Part shown: piece after piece, positions 1 through 4,700 of the stretch
Layout of the letters: the number at the start of each line of letters is the position of its first letter
Position numbering within the stretch: position 1 is the first letter of the stretch
Assembly (NCBI GenBank): GCA_035353335.1
Contig: DAOPZJ010000093.1
Span: 1 to 5,732 of the forward strand
Direction: 5' to 3'
DNA from: Oscillospiraceae bacterium
GTDB lineage: Bacteria; Bacillota; Clostridia; Oscillospirales; JAKOTC01
Length of the DNA stretch: 5,732 nt
Notes under the pieces: generated by a model
Databases searched by the model: none
Seen by the model: the letters and a program-made list of their open reading frames with translations, nothing else
What the model was told of the DNA's origin: nothing
Made by a program: the position numbers and the translations under genes

Positions 1-2449
1 TGTCAATCGTGTTGTAGAACTTCGCGTAGCCGACCGGGTTGCGGACCGGCTTGGAGCCGTCGGTGTTGAATCCGACGTAGGACAGGAGCGCCGTCAGCTT
101 CGTGTAGTAGTTGACGCCGTTGTAACCGTCTGCCCGGAAAGTTCCGACCGGAGGTGTCGCGGTGTTATAGTCCCAGTAGCTGCCGGAGCCCGGGATCCCG
201 TTGATCATATCAACGTAGATGACCTTGTTGGCGTTGCTGTTGTACACTCTCGTGCCGTTCGCGTCGACCAGGCGGTCATTGTACAGCTTGATCTGCTCAA
301 CAAAGGTCAGACGGCTGTAGTTGAAATCGGTGATGTCGGCATCGGCCAGCGGGCTGACTTTATCATCGAAGTTCGTTCTGACCTTGATGCGCATCAGCGT
401 GAAGGTGCCGTCCTGCAGCGGGATGACGAAGGTCTCGTCATACTGCGTGATCGGGCAGCTGTAAGCGGTAACTATGGTGCCCTTCGCGATGCTGACGACG
501 AGGTTGGCCTTGCCGTAAGCGGTCGTGAGGTTATCCAGGGTGTTGTCATGGATGTCGATGACCATCTGCGCCATGAAATCATTGGTGTATTCGACGTAAT
601 AGTTCAGGGTGTGGCCGAAATCGCGCAGGGTCTTACCCTTGGCATCGGTTTCTTTCAGGCCCGCGATGAGGTCTGCGCCGCCGATGGTCGGAACCAGTTG
701 AAGGTCAACATTGCCCGGTTTCGCGGCGTCGACCAGGTTCATATCAGAAGCCAGTGCTCTGATCTTGGTGTCGAAGTTCCAGTCGGACTGGGTTCCTCTG
801 CCTGTCTTGTAAGTGATCTTCAGATAGGCGTTTTGATTTGTCGGCCATTGGATGGTTGTTCCGAACGGCTGATTGCCCGATTCATAAGGAACCTGCTCCC
901 AATAGAGGAGTTTTCCGGCTTCAAGCTCGGAAGCGAGCAATGTCTGGCTCTGGTTGCCGACGATTCTGTAATCGCCGTGCCAGCCGCCCTCGCCGCCATG
1001 TTCACCGCCGACTGCGGTCGCGGTCTGGAGACCGGATACCGCATTCGCGGTGGCCCAGGTCAGACGCAGATTACCCTTGAGGCCGGTGAAAGTATAGGTA
1101 ACTGTCGCGTCGGACGGAACCAGTGTCGAGGTGCCGATTCTCGGATCTGCCATTGTGACTGTAAAGCCATAACCGGCTGCATCATTTCTCATGGTAACGA
1201 AAGCAAGCCATGATGCATAGTTATAGGCATACGTGCCCGCAGCAGCCGTAAATGACTTTTTCAAGAGAGAAAGGTCAAGGGTTGCGGGGGATGTTGTGGT
1301 ATCTTTATAAGATGCCGAAGTGATATCCCATTGATATGTGACGAGAGAGCCGGCTGTCAGCATGAAGTCGACAGCAGCTGTCGTATCCTTGGTGTTATAA
1401 CCGATCAGGCCGGCAACACCGTATTCAAAACCGAACAGCTTGGTGTAAGCATGTGTGCCGTGGAACATGTCGTTCCAGAGCGCGACTTCACCGTCCATGT
1501 TGTAGACATAACCGACAGCGGTTGTAAAGGAACCCGCTGTGATCGCGTCGTCTGTATAGACAGTCGGGGTAGCGGGTGTGCTCTCTGTAAAGGTCGTCTT
1601 TGTGCACTCCTGGAAGTACACATTGAAAACGCCGTTGTCACCTGTGGTGGCTGTGATGGCGGCGGCCAGGTCGGTGTCAAACAGCTGAATCTGCGCGGGA
1701 GTGGCATCCACCTGGAAGGTGAAGAACTGCAGCAGATTGTTGGAGTCGACGCCGGTTGCCGGCATCTTCGACCAGCTCAGAACGCGGGCGGCGTTAGCCG
1801 AGGCGTTGAAGCCGATGGTGATGGTGTTGGTGCCGTACTTCGCCCATTTGGCGGAGCTGGTCGGGTTGGACCATGCACTCAGATCGATATAGATGTTCTT
1901 TTTGGTGTAAACGGAGGGCGTGAATTCCGAGCCCGAAATCACCTGTGCGGCAACTGCCGGATGATAGGTGACTGCGTTCGGATAATCAATACCGTCGAGT
2001 ACGTTCAAATTTTGGGTAGTCGGGCCGCCTGTGACCCAACCTGCCGGTGCCGTGTAGACGGTGGCGGTGGTAGAGGGGGTTGTTCTGTAATCGGTCCACG
2101 TCCAGGACTCGGGTACCGGTTCGCTCCAGACGCGGGAATCGTAGGTTCCGCGCACGACTTCGACGAAGATGTCGATGCCGTTCTGGTTGCTCAGAGGAGC
2201 GGCGGATGTGATGCCGTTCCAACCCCACAGTCCGATCGAATCCGCAAAGAAGGATCCGTCAGTGGTACTGCGCGTGTTGTTCATGATCTTCGCGTAGTTC
2301 GCGGATGTGCCGAGCGTCTGACTTTCCGCATTGCCGAGCGTTCTCGCGCCGTATTTGAGTTCGGCGGAGACAGCCAGCGCGGAAGCCATGGTCACGACCA
2401 TCAGCATCGCGAGGACCATTGCAGACAACTTTTTGAAGGTTCTGCTCAT
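1..2449 (-). CDS. large exported protein of unknown function, C-terminus beyond the window
   Basis: The frame is open from an ATG at 2449 to the left edge, giving 816 residues with no stop; the end of the gene is not in the window. The start is fixed by AGGAGG nine bases upstream and a perfect promoter behind it. Residues 1-29 form a Sec signal peptide: basic MSRTFKK, a hydrophobic Met/Ala/Val/Leu core, then a likely signal peptidase I cut after AVSA (A29/E30). The mature part is rich in Thr, Ala, Asn, Gly and aromatic residues, with only two cysteines (282, 665), as expected of an extracellular beta-rich surface protein. A Gly/His/Glu-rich stretch lies at 481-493 (GGEHGGEGGWHGD). I see no catalytic motif, transmembrane segment, SLH, dockerin or sortase signal in the visible part, though an anchor could lie in the missing C-terminus. 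Codons are GC-rich and avoid TTA, CTA and TCA. I am sure of the gene and its export, and do not know its function. Confidence 0.9.
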   Translation of the reverse strand, partial: MSRTFKKLSAMVLAMLMVVTMASALAVSAELKYGARTLGNAESQTLGTSANYAKIMNNTRSTTDGSFFADSIGLWGWNGITSAAPLSNQNGIDIFVEVVRGTYDSRVWSEPVPESWTWTDYRTTPSTTATVYTAPAGWVTGGPTTQNLNVLDGIDYPNAVTYHPAVAAQVISGSEFTPSVYTKKNIYIDLSAWSNPTSSAKWAKYGTNTITIGFNASANAARVLSWSKMPATGVDSNNLLQFFTFQVDATPAQIQLFDTDLAAAITATTGDNGVFNVYFQECTKTTFTESTPATPTVYTDDAITAGSFTTAVGYVYNMDGEVALWNDMFHGTHAYTKLFGFEYGVAGLIGYNTKDTTAAVDFMLTAGSLVTYQWDITSASYKDTTTSPATLDLSLLKKSFTAAAGTYAYNYASWLAFVTMRNDAAGYGFTVTMADPRIGTSTLVPSDATVTYTFTGLKGNLRLTWATANAVSGLQTATAVGGEHGGEGGWHGDYRIVGNQSQTLLASELEAGKLLYWEQVPYESGNQPFGTTIQWPTNQNAYLKITYKTGRGTQSDWNFDTKIRALASDMNLVDAAKPGNVDLQLVPTIGGADLIAGLKETDAKGKTLRDFGHTLNYYVEYTNDFMAQMVIDIHDNTLDNLTTAYGKANLVVSIAKGTIVTAYSCPITQYDETFVIPLQDGTFTLMRIKVRTNFDDKVSPLADADITDFNYSRLTFVEQIKLYNDRLVDANGTRVYNSNANKVIYVDMINGIPGSGSYWDYNTATPPVGTFRADGYNGVNYYTKLTALLSYVGFNTDGSKPVRNPVGYAKFYNTID

Positions 2450-2458
2450 GATTGGTTT

Positions 2459-2464
2459 CCTCCT
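2459..2464 (-). promoter_or_regulatory. ribosome binding site AGGAGG of the exported protein gene
   Basis: On the minus strand AGGAGG is followed by nine bases and then the ATG at 2449. This is a full-strength Shine-Dalgarno match at normal spacing, and it decides the start codon. Confidence 0.9.
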
Positions 2465-2479
2465 GTAAATTTTTTTGCC

Positions 2480-2510
2480 GCCGCTTTTTCACCGCAAAGA
2501 GCGCAGCGGC
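2480..2510 (-). promoter_or_regulatory. hairpin in the 5' leader of the exported protein gene
   Basis: GCCGCT (2510-2505 on the minus strand) can pair with AGCGGC (2485-2480), leaving a 19-nt loop. The loop holds TGCGG, which offers a competing pairing with CCGC of the left arm. The hairpin lies in the roughly 73-nt untranslated leader and ends 15 bases before the ribosome binding site. It has no uridine tract as a terminator would need: the A-run follows on the RNA, not a U-run. It may stabilise the mRNA or tune translation; that is inference. No known riboswitch class is recognised. Confidence 0.45.
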
Positions 2511-2529
2511 TTGACTCCATTGCAGGAAA

Positions 2530-2558
2530 ATTATACCCACTGTGCTAATATATGTCAA
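2530..2558 (-). promoter_or_regulatory. perfect-consensus housekeeping promoter for the exported protein gene
   Basis: On the minus strand TTGACA (2558-2553) is followed by exactly 17 bases and TATAAT (2535-2530), a full match to the sigma-70/SigA consensus. Transcription should begin near 2523, giving a leader of about 73 nt before the ATG at 2449. The region upstream of -35 is AT-rich. Such a match predicts strong expression unless it is repressed. Confidence 0.9.
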
Positions 2559-2575
2559 TACATAGATTGGAATTT

Positions 2576-2595
2576 TACAATATTTATCTATTGTA
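2576..2595. repeat. 7-bp inverted repeat upstream of the -35 box, possible operator
   Basis: TACAATA and TATTGTA form a perfect 7-bp inverted repeat around a 6-nt spacer, 17 bases upstream of the TTGACA of the exported protein promoter. The position suits a regulator-binding site or an AT-rich UP-like element. No regulator is in view and AT-rich DNA yields such repeats by chance, so this is only a candidate. Confidence 0.3.
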
Positions 2596-2602
2596 TATTG
2601 CA

Positions 2603-2965
2603 TCCTGTTAAGGAAAATGTGTAATTTGTTACTTTCATGATGGATTATCCGACCTTTTTCGACAAACGGGAGTTTTTCTTCTTTTTTTCGCGTGCCGCAG
2701 TGCCCCTCATGAGAGAGAAATCACAGCCGCTTAACAAACCGGCGGGCTCTCCGGATCATAAAAACCTTCGCGCCCCATGAAGGGCTGACTCCCCTTTCAT
2801 GAAGAAAAAGTCCCGGACATCCGGATGACCCGCTCTTTCAATGCTTTTTTCAAACGGGTGAATCTTTTGAACCCCGGCCCTTGATTGAAATTTTTCTCCG
2901 CATCCCTCTCTGACGGGATCCGCCGGCAGGGCCTGTGATTCCGCTTTAAAAAAATTCCCGTTTCC
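2603..2965. other. intergenic region between divergent promoters, no gene recognised
   Basis: This stretch separates the minus-strand exported protein unit from the plus-strand tRNA promoter. Neither strand holds a reading frame with both a plausible start and a ribosome binding site. A 74-codon minus-strand frame at 2797-3021 runs through the tRNA promoter and is rejected. The region contains scattered palindromic bits (TCATGA, CTCATGAG, CCGGACATCCGG) and one longer hairpin at 2776-2801. No known small RNA family, repeat element or riboswitch is recognised. Confidence 0.6.
2776..2801. repeat. imperfect hairpin, 9 bp with one bulge
   Basis: CATGAAGGG (2776-2784) pairs with CCCTTTCATG (2792-2801) through nine base pairs and a single bulged T, around a 7-nt loop. 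Neither side is followed by a T-run on its strand, so it is not a standard terminator. Its role is unknown; it could be part of an unannotated transcript or chance. Confidence 0.3.
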
Positions 2966-2968
2966 GCC

Positions 2969-2997
2969 TTGACAAATAAAACAAATCTGTATATAAT
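2969..2997 (+). promoter_or_regulatory. perfect-consensus promoter of the initiator tRNA gene
   Basis: TTGACA (2969-2974), a 17-base spacer and TATAAT (2992-2997) give a full consensus match. The predicted start is near 3004, about 39 bases before the tRNA, which leaves a short 5' leader for RNase P to remove. Strong constitutive promoters are expected for tRNA genes. Confidence 0.92.
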
Positions 2998-3042
2998 AAA
3001 AAAGCGTTCCGGCCTGAACACTTTATGAAAAACTTAACATGA

Positions 3043-3118
3043 CGCGGAGTAGAGCAGCTGGCAGCTCATCGGGCTCATAACCCGAAGGTCACAGGTTCAA
3101 ATCCTGTCTCCGCAACCA
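3043..3118 (+). tRNA. initiator tRNA-fMet, anticodon CAU
   Basis: The 76-nt sequence folds as a cloverleaf ending in an encoded CCA (3116-3118). The acceptor arms are CGCGGAG (3043-3049) and CTCCGCA (3108-3114). The anticodon CAT is at 3076-3078 in the loop CTCATAA (3074-3080), and the T-loop is GTTCAAATC. Two hallmarks separate it from elongator Met and Ile2 tRNAs: the unpaired C1-A72 at the acceptor end, which permits formylation and excludes elongation factor binding, and three consecutive G-C pairs at the base of the anticodon loop (GGG/CCC), which direct it to the ribosomal P site. It is transcribed alone from the promoter at 2969-2997 and ends at the terminator at 3121. It is also a candidate insertion site for the element on its 3' side. 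Confidence 0.97.
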
Positions 3119-3120
3119 CG

Positions 3121-3155
3121 AAAAAGCCCTTAACCATGCGGTTTAAGGGCTTTTT
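3121..3155 (+). terminator. intrinsic terminator of the tRNA gene, probably bidirectional
   Basis: AAAAAGCCCTTAA (3121-3133) and TTAAGGGCTTTTT (3143-3155) form a perfect 13-bp stem around a 9-nt loop that begins two bases after the tRNA CCA. The T-run at the end of the stem, with more Ts at 3158-3162, supports termination on the plus strand. The A-run at the left gives a T-run on the minus strand, so it can also stop read-through from the integrase gene coming from the right. Confidence 0.9.
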
Positions 3156-3156
3156 G

Positions 3157-3181
3157 ATTTTTATTGAAAATGAATAAAAAT
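3157..3181. repeat. 9-bp perfect inverted repeat with 7-nt spacer, candidate recombinase core site
   Basis: ATTTTTATT (3157-3165) and AATAAAAAT (3173-3181) are perfect inverted copies around GAAAATG (3166-3172). Two inverted half-sites around a 6-8 nt overlap is the usual layout of a tyrosine recombinase core site. A T-rich arm facing an A-rich arm resembles target sites of Tn916-type elements. It lies between the host-like terminator and the integrase-side direct repeats, where GC content falls. The sequence is of low complexity, so chance is a real alternative. Confidence 0.35.
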
Positions 3182-3188
3182 AGCCAAA

Positions 3189-3210
3189 TGGGGTTTATTT
3201 GGGGTTTATT
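3189..3210. repeat. two tandem 11-bp direct repeats, candidate integrase arm-binding sites
   Basis: TGGGGTTTATT occurs twice head to tail (3189-3199 and 3200-3210). The repeats lie 80 bases beyond the integrase stop and next to the tRNA terminator. Integrases with an N-terminal arm-binding domain, as this one has, usually bind short direct repeats close to the element end. The role is therefore inferred from position and from the integrase type. Confidence 0.5.
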
Positions 3211-3290
3211 TCTTTAAATTGTGCTTTTGCGGAGCTACTTTTTTTCATTATTTTAAATAAAACAATATTACATTACGAGGCTTTGTAATT

Positions 3291-4700
3291 TCATCCTTCA
3301 CTTATCTGTTTTGCTCGAAATGGAATTACTTTCCCTTTGGGACTAAGCATATCTTCGAGCTTATCAGCGGCTTTTGCATCAGCGCTTTGAATTGCATGGG
3401 TGTAGATGTTCATTGTGGTGGATGTCTGAGCATGCCCTAGACGTCTTGATACCGTTCTGATATCAATCCCACTCGCAATCATTAGCGTAGCATTGGTATG
3501 TCTCAAACTGTGTAAGTGAATGTTCGGTAAACCAGATCGTTTAATAAAGTCTTTAAACCATCCCGATAAACTATCAGGGTGCATAGGCAAACCATTCCAT
3601 GTAGTAAACAATCTATTAGTCTCATGCCATTGATTACCAAAGGAAAGACGTTGCTCATCTTGCCAAACTCTATATGTCTGCAGCTGATCAAAACAAATAT
3701 TCGATAGCTTTATGGTACGCACACTTGATGAAGTTTTTGGCTCCTTTGTTATGATACCCTTGCCTGCTATGTACTGAGATGTACAATGTATGCTTACTTT
3801 GCGATTGGAAAAGTTAATATCGGACCATTCCAGACCGAGCAATTCACCACGACGCAGTCCCAGGAACAACAACAGAATTATTGCGGTTGTATATTTAATG
3901 GGTTCTTCTTCTAATAGTTCGAGCAAATGAATGGATTGAATATCGTCAAGATACTCAGCTTCTTTCCGAACCGAATGAGGGGGTCTCGTACGGTCAGCGG
4001 GATTTGAATCGATTATTTGATCATCTTTAACCGCAGCATTCAATATTGTTGATATTAAACGAAAATAATGAAGAACCGTTCTTGGCGCCAACTTCACATT
4101 TCCGCCTTTCTCTACAAAAGTGTCTTTTATTTTAATCTTCAGCGTTTTACATATGGCGATAGCAGTTTCTTTGCGAACACCTTGTCCTCTAAAAGCAGCA
4201 TATATCGTCGACTCTGTAACCCCGCTCTGCTCAGCCAGTTTCACTCTTGTCATCCCATGGATTTTTGATAATTCTTTTAGATCAACAACTGCGATAAATT
4301 TCGTGTCTTCACGTTTTCCTTCTTCAAGGTTCATTATAAATTCATTGATATTGTGTGGTTGAAGTTTAACGAGAGGTATGTTACCGATGGCATCATTGAT
4401 TCTAACTAACAAAGCTTTATATCGTTCCAGGGTTTTTGGTGCAAGTTGACGTTCGCCGTAATTCTTTATCCATATTTCAGCATACTCGGAAAAGCGCATA
4501 TCTGAAGAATAGTATTGTCCTTTTTTTACTTGTTCTTCGAAAAGCACTTTCTGTCGTTCGAGTTCGTCAGTGATTTTCTTTTGCGTCAAATTTGGATCTA
4601 ATTTCACGGTCTTTTTCCGCGTTCTTTGCTTACCATTGGGATAATATCCATCAAAAACAACAATACGATAACTTTCTCCCCGCTTTTCAACTGATGCCAT
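3291..4700 (-). CDS. tyrosine recombinase/integrase with an internal XRE-type HTH
   Basis: This 469-residue enzyme should integrate and excise the neighbouring element through a phosphotyrosine intermediate. Residues 1-62 form a basic arm-binding domain of the AP2-like type (MASVEKRGESYRIVVFDGYY, then KQRTRKKTVKL). Residues 68-125 begin the core-binding domain, which resumes at 203-230 (LAPRTVLHYFRLISTILNAA). Between them residues 137-198 hold a Cro/C1-type helix-turn-helix. The catalytic domain is complete: R283 (GLRRGEL), K322 (EPKTSSS), H397 and R400 (HSLRHT), H423 (LGH) and nucleophile Y433 (NIYTH). The usual family length is about 380-400, and the excess matches the insert. I chose the ATG at 4700 because GGAAGG precedes it by eight bases; the in-frame ATG at 4739 has no such site. 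Its start overlaps the end of the upstream gene by 14 bases, so translation is probably coupled. No excisionase is visible. Confidence 0.95.
   Translation of the reverse strand: MASVEKRGESYRIVVFDGYYPNGKQRTRKKTVKLDPNLTQKKITDELERQKVLFEEQVKKGQYYSSDMRFSEYAEIWIKNYGERQLAPKTLERYKALLVRINDAIGNIPLVKLQPHNINEFIMNLEEGKREDTKFIAVVDLKELSKIHGMTRVKLAEQSGVTESTIYAAFRGQGVRKETAIAICKTLKIKIKDTFVEKGGNVKLAPRTVLHYFRLISTILNAAVKDDQIIDSNPADRTRPPHSVRKEAEYLDDIQSIHLLELLEEEPIKYTTAIILLLFLGLRRGELLGLEWSDINFSNRKVSIHCTSQYIAGKGIITKEPKTSSSVRTIKLSNICFDQLQTYRVWQDEQRLSFGNQWHETNRLFTTWNGLPMHPDSLSGWFKDFIKRSGLPNIHLHSLRHTNATLMIASGIDIRTVSRRLGHAQTSTTMNIYTHAIQSADAKAADKLEDMLSPKGKVIPFRAKQISEG

Noticed and set aside
1331..2548. 405-codon plus-strand reading frame, and a similar one at 548-1213
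   Set aside because: Both lie in exact codon register opposite the minus-strand exported protein gene. They stay open because that gene avoids TTA, CTA and TCA codons. They lack a ribosome binding site, and the products are Cys/Gly/Arg-rich without any domain. The minus strand has the signal peptide, AGGAGG and consensus promoter.
2259..2603. 114-codon minus-strand frame that crosses the exported protein promoter and start
   Set aside because: Its start lies upstream of the -35 box, so it would not be on the main transcript in full. It lacks a ribosome binding site and reads the known gene out of frame.
2828..2859. ACCCG/CGGGT pairing around a T-rich loop, considered as a terminator
   Set aside because: The stem is only 5 bp with a 22-nt loop, and no gene ends nearby on either strand.
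2797..3021. 74-codon minus-strand frame in the intergenic region
   Set aside because: It begins within the tRNA leader and runs through the tRNA promoter, has no ribosome binding site, and its basic, low-information product resembles nothing known.
3108..3234. 8-bp inverted match between the tRNA end (CTCCGCAA) and TTGCGGAG at 3227-3234
   Set aside because: The copies are over 100 bases apart, far beyond the spacing of recombinase half-sites, and the match is short enough to be chance. It is also inverted, whereas attachment-site duplications are direct.
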